Shown piece by piece: positions 31,763 to 43,699 of a stretch of DNA of 64,000 nucleotides. Where the stretch lies: assembly GCA_034406715.1 (NCBI GenBank), contig CP137865.1, positions 992,001-1,056,000 of the forward strand, given 5' to 3'. The translations under genes were made by a program, and so were the position numbers. The notes beneath the pieces were generated by a model. It did no database searches, was not told the DNA's origin, and saw only the letters and a program-made list of their open reading frames with translations. The DNA comes from Rhodotorula mucilaginosa. Its lineage: Eukaryota > Basidiomycota > Microbotryomycetes > Sporidiobolales > Sporidiobolaceae. Numbering within the stretch: the stretch's first letter is position 1; each line of letters starts with the position of its first letter.

Positions 31763-32206
31763 GGTGACGGGTGGTGCTCTGGGTGTTGAGAGTAAAGGGC
31801 TGCTTGTCTGTTCCGAGGGCTGTATGCGGTCGAGGAGGCGTGAGCGGGACGAGTGGGGGCGGAGCTGGGCGGCGTCAGCTATGCTCACTCGACTGGGTGC
31901 AGCGTGATGAGTCCGAGGGACTGACCTGACTCTCTATACGTGCTTCCGACCTGCACGCGATACTCTCTGCGAGAGGGTTGAGGACAGAGGACAAGGCAAC
32001 GCACCGCCTCGGTGACGACGAGCCCTTGGCTCCCAACTCTCCTCGCTCTCCCAAGTCAGGCATTCAGAGAGGCTGTCGTAGATTCGGAATACGTATATCT
32101 ACTGCAATCACGCATTATCGGCTCGTTCGTTGGACAAGATTTGCGAGCGACGTCTGATCCGGCCCTCCGATGATCGCCCTGTTGACAGCTCTCGTCGCTC
32201 TGCAAT
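31763..32206. promoter_or_regulatory. Divergent promoter region HOB3 / YIH1
   Basis: A 444-bp gap between head-to-head genes. No TATA box and no other gene are visible. Confidence 0.45.
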
Positions 32207-33761
32207 ATGGCGGACGCTCTCGGCGACTCGCTCGGAGACCTCGATCTGCGCGACTCGGACGCCTCGCTCGGGCTCGCCCTGATCCTCTCGGCGCTCGAAG
32301 CCTCCGCCGACTCGAACGCGCACGAGATCGCAGACGAGTTGCAGTCCCTCGCCGCCATCTACGACTCGCCAGATCGTGAACAGCCTGCGTTGGCCGCGTA
32401 CACGAAACCCTCTCGACCGCGGGTCCCGTCGCCGCCGCCAGAATGGGCTCCGTCATCGTCGAATCCACTCCGACTCGTCGTATCGACCACGCTCGCCTCG
32501 CCCCGGGACGACGTCCCTCTACACGTGCTCGTCTCCCTCCCAAAGGGCTACCCGGCAGAGGAACCCCCGCTCCTGCAAGTCCAAGATCGGTACCTCTCCT
32601 CATTCGCCGTCAGCGACGCCCTCTTTGGCGCCGTCCTCCGCACCTTCATGCACGACCCGGAAGGAGTCTCGGACGGGACGACGACTCCACCGGGAGTGGA
32701 ATGGACGGGGGGAGTGTGCCTCTTTGAAGGGATCGAATACGTCCGCGAGGTGTGCGGGCAGTGGGTTGCAGATCGGGAAAAGGAACTCGCTCAGGCGGAA
32801 CGGGCTCGGACGGATGCAGCGGCGGCGGATGCGAACGAGAAACGAGATCTCCAACGCGAAGCGGCGGCGGCGGCCGCGCCAAGAAGAGGCGGGGGAGAAG
32901 GGAGCGCTCCGGTGGCGAACAAAAACCAAAACGGCCACGCCCCCAAGCCCGCCGCCGTTCCTTGTCCAACCATCGTCTCGTCCGAGCCCATCATCGATCG
33001 GCAATCAGTCTTTGTCGGACATACCGCCAAAGTCGAGTCACTCGAAGAAGTCGAAGCCGTCATGGATTCGCTCCTGAGCAACAGCAAAATCGCACGAGCA
33101 ACGTGAGCCCCTGCACGCCGCCTTGAAGAACTCCCTTCAGATTCTTCCCTGCAGGGGGAGAGAGACTGACGAATGAATCTCTGTGGCTCCGGCGGGGTCC
33201 CAGACACAACATCTCGGCGTATCAGTTCACCACCGCGAGCGGCACCCGACACGCAGACAACGACGATGACGGCGAGACCGCCGCCGGCAGTCGGCTCGCC
33301 CATCTGCTCACCCTCCTTGTGAGTGATAAACTAGCAGCATGCTTCGAGGGTGATGTGACAAGTTGCCTGATCTTGCCGCTGTCGGTTTCTCGCAGGACGT
33401 CCCGAACGTGATGGTCGTCGTGACGAGGTGGTACGGCGGCGTTCACCTCGGTCCGGATCGGTTCAAACTGAGTGCGTCTACGATCAGCCATCCCCCCGCG
33501 GGCTTCACAAGTCGGCTGACATGAATCGCCTTTCTTACGCCTGGATCCCGATCCCGCTCAAAAACAGTCAATCAAGTGAGTACCGCCCTGCGCGCAGAGG
33601 AGGGCACAGATTTACCGCCTTCACCCCGGCAAGTGACAGTTCTAATCTCTTGTCCGATCTCACAGGCCGCGCGAGATGCTCTCACCGACGCGGGATTCTT
33701 GCCAAGCGCCGACGAAGGCAAGGACAAGAAGAACAGCAAGTCTTCAAGTAAGAAGAAGTAG
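32207..33761 (+). CDS. YIH1: Yih1/IMPACT: RWD plus UPF0029 protein, Gcn2 pathway inhibitor
   Basis: Binds Gcn1 and so damps Gcn2 activation; in yeast it also binds G-actin. The N-terminal RWD domain is HEIADELQSLAAIYDS, NPLRLVVSTTLASPRDDVPL, HVLVSLPKGYPAEEPPLLQV with the YPxxxPP motif, and EYVREVCGQWVADREKEL. An Ala-rich, charged linker follows. The C-terminal UPF0029 part is RQSVFVGHTAKVESLEEVEA, VMDSLLSNSKIARATHNISA, YQFTT...DDDGETAAGSRL, and VPNVMVVVTRWYGGVHLGPD. Exon 1 runs to about 33102; later exons are short. One near 33425-33475 carries the TRWYGG block. It ends in a Lys/Ser-rich tail with TAG at 33759. It converges with the chitin synthase gene. Confidence 0.93.
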
Positions 33762-34016
33762 CAACCCTCTCAAGTATAGACCGAGAAATGCACGTCGTTA
33801 CAGCGCAGGAACGAAGGATGAAAAGTGTCTATCCGCAAAGAATGAAGAACTGTGTGCCCATGAAACGAAACATGAAAGGGAAACTCAGGGTCTGTGTTGG
33901 CGTGGAGAGAAGTAGTGACGGTACGCATGAGAAAATGACGTGATTCTCGTGAGTGAGGCGGATAACTAGAAAGATACAAAATAGGCGGGGTGGACGGGAG
34001 CGAAACGGGAGGTAGT

Positions 34017-37000
34017 CTAGGGAGCCAGGAGGCGGTCAATCTGCTCGTTGATCCAGTCTTTTCGAGAGGAGAGGTCGGCGCGAGGGAACAGGGCGGCGAG
34101 GCCTTCGCGCGCTTTGCGCTTCGAGAGTTGCATCACTGCGCAGGGATCGCGCGAAACAAGGGTCAGTCCACGACTGTGCACGGGATCGAGTGGAACCGAG
34201 GACAGAAGCTCACAGTCTTGGGTGGCGAGGAATGCCTGCAAAGTCGAGACGAGCACCTCATCGGACGGGTTCGGATCATCGCTCACAGTCGGAGGCGGCG
34301 GGTTCGCGAACGGATTCATCGAAAAGACGCTCGGCGCTCCGCCGGCACCCCCATACGTGAACGCCGACATGCCCGACTGCCGACGCGGCAAGGCCGACAT
34401 CGGGAGCTGCGGCGCCGCGCCGCCGTAACCCGCCAGGCTCATCTGCGATTGCAGCGTCGCCGGCGGCATGTACGGATGCACGCTCGCCGGATAGCCAAAG
34501 TCGCTGCCGACGACGCTGCCGGGTCCGCCGCCAGCGCCACCTCCGTAACCGGTAAACCCTTGCGGCGGCATCTGAAGCGACGCGCGCGAACCGTAGGGTG
34601 CCTGGGTGGTCGTGGCGCCATACGTCGGTCCCATCCGAGTCGCGAGCGAGAAGCCGGCTTCCGAGCGCGTCTTTTCGGACCGCATGTCGAGCGCTTCCTC
34701 GGCGAGAGCCGCCTCGTACTCGGCAAAGCGGGCGAGCGGGATCGTCGACTCGTCGAACGCCTCGTCCTCGGCCTGGAGGACCTTCTTTGAACGACCTTCG
34801 CCGACGACGACACGCGTGTTGCCCCAGGTAAAGTCGTCGAACCGCCAGAAGGAATAGACCGGAAGCAAGAAGCTGTAAACCGGGTAGGCGATCTGTCATG
34901 GGAGGTTGCGATCAGTTCAGGCTCGGGCGAGACCAGACGACGTAGCCGGACTTACCAGATAGATGATGAGCCAGCCGATGAACTGCCACTGCCGTTTGAG
35001 GAGGAAGATGATCGCCTGGAGACCGTACACGGCCGCAATCATGATGATGGCAATCATCGGGATCTGACCGCTGCCGGTCGCGACCGTGACGATCAGGTAG
35101 ACCTGCAAGGGGAAAAGAAGCGTCAGCGCAACTCGTGCCGGAGATCGGACAGTAGGACGACTCACGAGGTAGACAAAGGTGGCGGGCAGGATGATGGTGC
35201 CGAGCAAGTCGATAAAGACGACGAAACGCATGCTGAAGCAGCAGAAACCACACATGTTGGGCAAGAACATGAGCTCGGCAAGGTTGTGCACGGTCGAGTT
35301 GATCCACCGTCGACGTTGCGAAAGAAGGATGCCCCAGCTGTGCGGCGCGACCGTCTGCGCTTTCGCGTCCGCGATGAACTTGGTCTTGTACGTCGGGAAG
35401 TGCTTGAGGATCAAGGTCGTGAGGTATCGGTCCTCGCCGAGCGCGAGCAGGTTCTTCTTGTGGAGCGTGTCGAGGTTGCCGTCGCTGTAGTCGTCGATGA
35501 TCAAGGAGCTGACGAGGAGAGGTTTGCCCTTGTCGGCGGACCGGATGCGGAACATGGTGAAGCTGTGCGAAGGCAGTCGTCAGCGGAAAGGTGCGAAGCC
35601 GCAACGGAGGGGAGCTCCATACCACCCGGGCAAGCACGTCACGGAGCCGAACAAGCTCTCGAACGCCTTGGCCATGTGATGCGAGATGAAGTACTCGTAG
35701 ACTTGGATCATCGTCCACCACGAGACCTGCTCGTTCTCGAGGCGCGTCTCTCCGCAGATACCGATGATCTGCGAGTCGTCCGTCGCGGCGGCAACGAGAC
35801 GGTTGAGAGAATCTGCCTCCACGGAAGTATCGGCATCGATGACGAACATGAACTGCGAGGGGGCAGCGGCAGCGGCAGCGGCAGCGTGAGCGTACAGCAT
35901 CTCACGTCCGAAGGTGATTGGCTCACCTCGTAGAACTGCGGATCGACTCCGATGATGTTCTTGATCTGGTGGTACATCTCGAGCTCGAGAGGGTACATCT
36001 CGGCATCAAAGTGCACCCGGTTCAGGAAGCGCATGACCAGGATCTGCGAGTCACGCTTGCCTCGATTGCCCGGGCGCGAGCGTTCGGAAGGCCGACCGAC
36101 TTTCGCAACGACGATGTAAGGGACGACGTCTGTGGCGGAAAGAAGCGTCAGCGAGGGGCAGAGAGTCGAGGAATGGAGTCAACTACTTACGGCCTTCGAC
36201 CTCGTAAAGACCGCTCCAGACCTTGCCATAGTTGAGCTGCTTCGAGCCTTCCGCGACGGCCTTGTACATTAGAGGATCGGGCTCGACCGTCTGATCGACG
36301 CCGAGGATGTCCAGGACGATGCGCGGGGTCGGGCGGTCGTTGCCGGATCCGACGATCATGCCGTCGCAGATGATGAACAAGAGCTTGCGGCGGTCGTCGT
36401 AGTTGAGCGTCGCGAGCGAATCGATGGTCTTTTTGAGCGAGTCTTCGCCTTCCGTGTAGCAAGGGACTTGACCTGCAGGGCGGGAAAGAGATCAGCTCAG
36501 TGCAACGGGACTTTTGGGCATGGCGAAACGCGAGACGCACAAATGACGAATTTGTCGCGCTGCTCCGGGAGACGCTTCGAGCCGAATTGAAGCGCCGCCA
36601 AGAACTTGACGAGGATCGTAAGCATGATGAGGATGGAGAAGGCGAGGAGTAGGTTCGGCTGGACCTGGCACCGCGGCGTGTCGCGGAAGTCGGTCTCGCC
36701 GACATAGAACAGGGTCTGGATGCAGTCCATGTTCGTCTTGAGCGTTGGCGCATCGATCCCGAGCTCCTTGATCGCGCCCGTGATGTCGGTTCCCGGCTGG
36801 GCGGTCCACACGTTCGCGATGGAAGCGTTCAGGAAAAGGTACGACTTGTCGTTCAGGAGGTTATACTGCAGCGTCGAGGAAACGAGAGGTAAGTATACGC
36901 ATGAGGTGTAGAGTGCCTAAGAAGGAAGCTCACCGTGTAGAAGTAGTCGGTCAAATCGTACACGCTGCCGTTGACGATCGCCCACTGACGGCCGGCTTTG

Positions 37001-40000
37001 TTGGCCTCGTCGCTAACCTTGCCCTTTGACCAGACGAGCGGGCCCTTGTAGTACTTGCGCATTTTGGGGAGGAACGTGTTGAAGTACCAGTCGTCCTGGT
37101 GGAGAGCGGATCCCGTCGCCGGTTGCAAGCTGCCCGACGTGTGCACAGCCGTCGGAACTTCTGCCGTAAAGTTTTCGTACTGCAGCGAGAGGGACTGGTC
37201 CGAGACGAGGTCGGGGCAGGCAGAGGTGAGCGGACTGTGTGCAGAGAAAGGTCAGCGGCGTCGAGCGACCCACGCGAGCGGCTAGAGCTGCACGCACATC
37301 GGGAAGTAGTGCGTCACGTCGAGACCGCCGAGAGTGAGCATGTCGGTCGAGGTGACCGGCTGGCCTTGGATGTCCGAGTGCCTGCAGGAAAAGATAGCTC
37401 GCGTCAGCGAGTGCCTCTCTCGACGTTCCAGGCAAAGACTGGGAACGCACTGGATCTTGTAAAACTTGGTCAGATCGTAGACGTTGCCGCGAACGCCGAC
37501 CCAGTAGTCGTCGGAGCCGGAATGATAGCCGAGCTCCTTTTCGTTCCACGCCTTGTTGTAGTTGGGGCAGAGCAGGCGGCCAAAGACGATGATGTCTTCC
37601 GAGGGCGAGTTCGAAGCGTTAGTCTCGACCTTCTGTGGCAGCAAGGTCACGCCGCCAGTTTGAAAGCTTACAGAAGATGACGATGCCGCAGAAGAAAGCA
37701 ATCAGCATGCAGAGAGCGAGCTGTAGCGGATAGATGGTCAGTCTCGAGACAGACCGTGATTCAAAGCACGCAGATCGGCCCACCTTTTCCCTCCACGCCA
37801 TCCGCACATCCGGACGTTTCATGCGGCCAACGTAAGTCAGACACGGCGTCGGGATCCACCACGTCAGTGCCCAGACGAGCGCGACCCAAACGCGGCGACC
37901 TCGGCTGGTCGGCACTTCCTCGATCGCTTTCCCTTCGCCCTCCTGCGGGTTCCCTTCGCGGTCGAGCACGCCGGCTTCCTTGTTGGCGCCGAGGGCGCGG
38001 GCACCGACGGGCGTGAACGGCACGGCGGGAGTCGGCGCTGCTGCATCACCCTGCGGCATCCCCCAGATCTCGCTGTCCCGACCGCCTGGCCCGCCGCCGC
38101 CGCCTCCGTACCCGCCGAATGAACCCATCGAGGGGAACCCGGCCCCGCCAGCGCCTCCGGATTGCTGGTACATGTACGGTGCCTGCGGTGGCTGCAAGCC
38201 TGCAGCGTACGTCGATTCCGGTCGAGCCGCCGCAGTGTAGTCCGAGAAGAAGCCCGACTGCGTGCGTCCTCCTCCTCCTCCTCCTCCCGCCGCCGCATTC
38301 GAGTAATCAAAGACTGGTGTGTTCGGCGAACCGGGAGTCCCAGCCGCGTCGTACAGCAAATCGTCGACGCTGCCGCTCTGCTGCATCCCATAACTCTGCC
38401 GAGGACCGCCGCCGCCTTCCTGATACCCGACATTGATGGTACTCCGAGTGGCTCCCAGCTCGGGTATGTAGCCGAGCATGCCTCGCTCGCCTTCGACGGC
38501 GCTCCCTTCGCTGCTGTCCTTTCCGCCGCCTCCTTCCTTGGGCGGCGAAGCCTCCCCGCTCTGACCGCCGCCGCCGCCGCCGCCGCGCGCCTGGACCACA
38601 TTCTCCCGCGCGAGATCGCGATGCTCGGCGGGCTCCTGCTCCCGCAGGCGATCCTCGACCGCCTTCCAGACTCGCCAACTCAGCCAGACGCGCGCATTCC
38701 CGAGGGCAAAGTCCTCGCCGTGGTCGTCAAAGCCGAAATCACGGAGGTAGTTGGCCACGGCGTCCCGCGTCGTCTCGTGAGCGGAAGCACCGAGTCCGTG
38801 CCGCTCGAGGAATTCCTCGTACGGCACATCGACAGCCCAGTCGGCCGTGTTGCGCCTCGCGACGAGCTGCGGGAGTTGGAAAGCGGCCACTTGGGCCTTG
38901 AGCAAGCGAGCGTCGATTTGGCGAGGGGTCGACGTCGCGTTCGGCAGCAACGCAATGACGTTCCACTGCTGCGTGCGGGCGAGGATCGACCCAAACAGTT
39001 GCGCGGTCGTCGCGTTGATTTGAGTCGAAACGGGGTAAATCGCCAGCGGGTCGAGGAGCGGTGCCGTATAGTCTTCGGCTTCGCCCTCGGCGCGAGTGAA
39101 CGCAGGCGTCGCCTGGACGGGGGACGGGCGGCGGAGCGGCATACTCGAGACTTGGGCCGCGACGAGGGTCGCGTCGTCGATCGGGTGCACCTCGGCCGCC
39201 AACGCCGGTCCCGACACGAGCTTGTTGACGAACGGGTCGCTCGACGACCTCAGGAGGGCGACCTGTTCCGGATCGAACGCGTCACAATCCGTCTCGACAA
39301 AGCGGTACGCGTCGTACGCGACGGTCTGGTTCCCCCAGTGTTGGATGGCGAACGAAGTGCGCGCGCCGGGACCGGTCGGGTGAGCGACAAAGCTCGAGTG
39401 CGCGGCAAAGTGGTCGCGCATGCCGGCGACGAGGTCCGTGTCGGCCTGGTCGGGTTGGACCCCCCTGCGGAGCGAAGCGCACGTCTTGGCGAGGCCGCCG
39501 AGGATCCCGCCCGGTTTGCGGTCGGCTTTACCGCCGATGCGACCGCCGCGGAGCAACTCGATCCGACTCGTGCCGTCGTCGGCGGGGAGGACGTCCGGGA
39601 CGCGGACCCCGTCTTCCTGCGCGCGGGCGGCGATGCCCGCGTCGCCGTCAAAGGCTTGCTCGATCGCCCAGTACCGCGCGAGTTCGGTCTGGTAGTTGTG
39701 CACAAAATCGTCGTAGCCGTTCAGGGCCTGGACGAGGACCGAAGACCGCGAACCCGGTCGCGACGACGCGTGGTTCGTGAACCCCGGTTGCGAGAACTGG
39801 ACGATCGAAGTTCCGCCGTCGCGTTGGATCGCCGTGATCGCCTCGTCGCCCGGGAACAGGCGGTGGTTCGCCGTCTCGACGACGAACGCAAACACGATCG
39901 AGTACAGCGCGGCCATGAGGCTGTCGCGCTGGTGGTCGGCGCCGTCGGCGCGCAAGATGGTGGCCATCATCTCCTTGCGGACCCACCGGACCCGGTTCGT

Positions 40001-41148
40001 TAACGATCGCTCGAGGTCGGGCGCCGCGACGCCGAGCAAGGCGGCGCACTGCTCGAGCACTTCGTGGTTCGTGACCCACGCCGGTTCCGACTGGTACTCG
40101 TACGCGTCTTCGGGGTGTTCGGCAAAGTCGAGGTTGCCGAGCAGGAGAATGGCCGACAGGACGCGGTAGAGGGCGGCGACGTGGCGCGGTTTGAACCCGA
40201 GGACCTTGAACGCGGTCCGGAGCTCGTCGAATGCGATCGAGTCGTCCGCGAGCGGGACGCCCGCCGGCAACCGGAACGTGGTCGATTTCCGGAACAGGGC
40301 GTACTCGGCCGGGTCGTCGAGGAGGGCGTACTCGTCGCGTTCTTGAGCCGTCGCGCCGGCGACGAGTTGGTACAAGACGTGAAACGACCGCTCGCCCTTT
40401 TCGAGTTTGGCGAACCGAGTCCGGTCGAGCCCGTACGCGAGGACTTTGGCGCCGGCGAGGCGACCGTGCGCGTTCAAGTGCAACTCGAGCAAAGAAGAGT
40501 ACCGCGTCGCGGATGGGTTCGAGGCGGTCCGCGCGCAGCCGAACGAGGTCAGGACGGTTTCGAGCGCCGAGACCTGTTCGGCGAGGCGGGTGTCCTTTTT
40601 GCCCGAGGTCGACAGTCGCAGCAGTTGTGCCGTCACGAGATGCTGCTGTGACGAGGCGCCGGCTCCCGACAATCCGCTGCATCGGGGGAGGGGGGCGTCA
40701 GCTCCAAGTTATGTGAGGGCGGATCTCGGATTTGCCAGGAGATTCCGAAAGTGCAACGCGAATCAAGCGAAACGGACCTGTACGTGATGGACTGAGCGTG
40801 ACCTGACCGCCTCGCGGCAAAGTAGACGCGGCAGGCCAAGTCGTACGCGTGCGGGTCGAGGTCGACGGCGGGACCTGAAGTTCCTGGAGTGAGCCTGTAG
40901 GCGCGGTCCTCGTACTCTGCCTTGCTCGCTTCGGACATGTCTGCCTTTGGCTCGAGGGGGTTTACGACGACGAGAGTGGCATGTCCAGCATAGGTGGCGG
41001 TGAGGTCGAGGCGGTAGCGCTGTGCGATGGCGTGGGTGAGGGAATCGGGCGAAGGGATCGCCACGACGCCGGTGCCGCTGCTGCTGGATACGAGGTGGGT
41101 GAGATCGGCGAGCCTCTGGGGATCCCCCGCTGCTGCTCCTGCTGCCAT
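34017..41148 (-). CDS. Chitin synthase with myosin-motor-like head (class V/VII)
   Basis: Makes chitin from UDP-GlcNAc at sites of polar growth. Exon 1 (41148-40778) starts [20 protein letters not shown]. Exon 2 (40676-37784) holds most of a myosin-like head and a Gly/Pro-rich hinge. Then come a first membrane helix ([16 protein letters not shown]), a cytochrome-b5-like region ([20 protein letters not shown]), the GT2 catalytic core ([45 protein letters not shown]), three or more membrane helices, and a DEK_C-like end ([20 protein letters not shown]). All catalytic motifs are present. The head is degenerate: the P-loop reads GLSGAGASS in place of GESGxGKT. In total I see about 12 exons and roughly 1,900 aa. 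The stop is at 34017. Confidence 0.93.
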
Positions 41149-41433
41149 ATCGGCCTGGTGCGTGTAGGCGGTGGCAGAGGATCGATCCAAAGTTGGTTGA
41201 GAGAAGGCGGGCGGGGGGTCGATGCTGCCCCCAGGGACGGGGAGAGCGGGCAGGCGGGTCTCTATCGGTTTCCCTTGAACTGCAACTCGACTGTGTACGC
41301 GGCGTCTGCAAGCTGGAGTTGGCGATGGAAGGATTCTGTCAGAAGGAGGCTCTGAACCGTGGCTTGGATCCACCTCGCAACTCTGTCTCAGAAGGGGATC
41401 GGATCTACAGTACAGGGGGCGGACTGGACTGGA
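41149..41433. promoter_or_regulatory. Divergent promoter region chitin synthase / SVP26
   Basis: This 285-bp gap contains an alternative in-frame ATG for SVP26 at 41359. Nothing else stands out. Confidence 0.4.
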
Positions 41434-43360
41434 ATGACGGTCATCCTGCATGCGCTCTCGTACCTCGCAGTCATAGCCGCGTTCGTGTTTGGCCTCCTCT
41501 CGCTCGGTGCGTCCACTCGCCTCGCCCTCCTCATCGCACCCCGGAGCTGACTCGAGCGTGCATCGCGGGACAGCCAACGGACTGCTGTACATTGCAGAAG
41601 TCATCGAGGAACATGCTCAGCTCGCAAAGACCGTCGGACAACGACTCGTCTACGTGAGCCCATCCCAGCTGCTACCCGTCGCGTCGCCCGTCACTCACAC
41701 CACCCGCACACACACACAGGTCGAGATCCTGCTCCTCGCTGCCTTGTATGCAGTAGACGGCCTGCCCCTCCACCTCGTCGCAGTCGGAATCCTCGCTCAC
41801 GTCGTCTAGTACGTCCCTCCCTCCCTCCCTCCCCCACTTTGCTCTCTCTCCGACTACTCTGCACGCACGCTGACTCCCAGCACCGATACACACAGCCTGC
41901 AAAACTTTTCACGACACTGGCCCGTCATCTCGATCAAGTCGATCACCTTTGTCGCCTCGTGCCTCCTCGTCCTCTTGTCCCACTTTCTCTCGTTCCGCTA
42001 CTTTTCAGACCGCTCCGCCTCGTCGGCCAACTCGTACCACGGCGGACGACATTCCTACGGCCACGACTCGCGCAGGGGGAGGTACGCCGCGGGGTCGGGT
42101 CACCAAGACTCGTTCCTCGACGTCGCGACCTACTTTGCCATCTGCGTCTGGCTCGTCCCGTTCTACCTCTTCCTCTCGCTCTCGGCCAACGACAACGTCT
42201 TGCCTTCAGCAGGCGCCGAAACCCCTTCCCCTTCCCAACCGAGTTCTCCCTCGGTCGCCCAAAAGGCAGCCTTCCTGTCCCCGGCGCCCTCCACGAGTCG
42301 AGGAGGAGGGGGAGCCCCCGACTCGCCCTCCCTCGGAGGAGGAGGACGTCACCAGCGCCAACGCTCGTCCATGATGAAGTCGGCGCTCTCGTCCGCCTTT
42401 TCCATCATGCCCGCCTCGTTGCGCCCCGCCCACCTCTCGGCGCAGTTGCCCCTCCCCCAAGGCAAAGGGAGCACGAGCACGGGCGGCAGTCCGCGGCAGG
42501 ATCTGCCCCGCTCGCCGAGTCCGACGTACCACTTCCACCCAGTCCCGGGATCAGGTCCGTCATCGACGCCTTCGACACCCGGCGGCGGCGGCGGCGGCGG
42601 CTTGGTGTCGGCGTCGATGGCGGCGGACGCTTCCACGAGCGCCTTCTCGGTCGCCGTAGCGGCGAATGGAGCCGCAGCTGCAACGAGTCACGCGTTCGCG
42701 AGAGCGAAACGGCCCGTCCCGCTCCGGTCCGTGACGGCTTCGCCGACCATCACGACCGACAACTTCCCGCCGTCGTACCCTCCGGCACCTCATTCCGCCG
42801 GCGTACTGGTCACCTCCCCCGCCAACACCACCTTTGCGCCGTCGCTCCGACCTGTCAACGTCAACGTCAACGGTGGTGGTGGCGGAGGAGGAGGGATGCC
42901 GCGATCGCAACCGAATTCACCTGCTCAAAATCGCTTCCCCCTCGCGGCGCCCTTGTCCGCGTCCGGCGGTCCTTCGATGACCAACCCATTCGGCAACAAC
43001 AATAATAACAACAGCGGCGGCGGCGGCGGCGGTACTCCTTCTGCTTCTTCTCCCTCTTCGCGACGAGGTTCCGCCGGACCTCAGCAGCCATCATCTCCAG
43101 CCGCTCCCAGATTGACGACGTCGCTTTCGAGTCAAGGGGGTGGTGGTGGTGTAGCACTCCCGAGTTCGAATCACTACACCGGACTCGGAGTCGCAGGCCT
43201 CGCGAGGCGCAATACGGTCGATGCTGGAGTCTCAGGAGTTGGATCAGGCAGCGTCAGTGTCAACATGGGAGGGGGAGCAGCGCCGCCGGTGCGGAGACCG
43301 AGCGCGATGGGAGACGGGATTCAGCAACGCCGGCCGGTGCAAGATCCGTCGAACCGATGA
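41434..43360 (+). CDS. SVP26: Svp26/TEX261 ER-Golgi membrane protein with long tail
   Basis: In yeast, Svp26 packs type II mannosyltransferases into COPII vesicles. Exons 41434-41506, 41574-41653, 41720-41808 and 41896-43360 give 568 aa. Residues 1 to ~185 are the family core: MTVILHALSYLAVIAAFVFG, LYIAEVIEEHAQLAKTVGQR, LLLAALYAVDGLPLHLVAVG, HVVYLQNFSRHWPVISIKSI, FVASCLLVLLSHFLSFRYFS and FAICVWLVPFYLFLSLSAND. The usual length is ~200-230 aa; here ~380 disordered Ser/Pro/Gly residues follow in the same exon with no break. The start at 41434 leaves the first helix at the N-terminus as in relatives; the ATG at 41359 would add 25 residues. A CA-repeat forms the intron 2 acceptor. Confidence 0.9.
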
Positions 43361-43699
43361 TCGCAACCACCCGCTCAGCCTTGCCGCCTTGCACCAAAAT
43401 CGGTTGTATACACAGCATTGTCCCCTGCTCTTTTTTGGTCTCTGTATCATTCATCGTCGTCGTCTCGTCCATTCCCCCGACAAACTGCAGCTCTTCTCCT
43501 CCCTACCGAAACTCCCCATTCCCTCTTGGCGCGTCCCCCGTCTCTTATCGTATCGCATCATCTCGCAGCATGGTCATACTTCTGGAATGCATTGATATAT
43601 ATACACACAATGCCACGCGATCTCGCGCCGGGGAGAGAGAGAGAGACTTGGCTACAGGAGAGTATGAAGATTTTGATACAGGGTGCGAACGGCTCTGTC
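43361..43699. other. Convergent 3' flanks (SVP26 / PC-esterase-like)
   Basis: This 339-bp AT-richer stretch includes GATATATATACACACAA near 43592, a likely 3'-end or polyadenylation region for one or both convergent genes. No gene is seen. Confidence 0.45.

Noticed and set aside
38162-40003. 613-codon plus-strand open frame antisense to the chitin synthase
   Set aside because: It lies fully within the chitin-synthase exon 2 and is Arg/Val/Asp-rich without domains. High GC with a biased third position keeps the antisense frame open.
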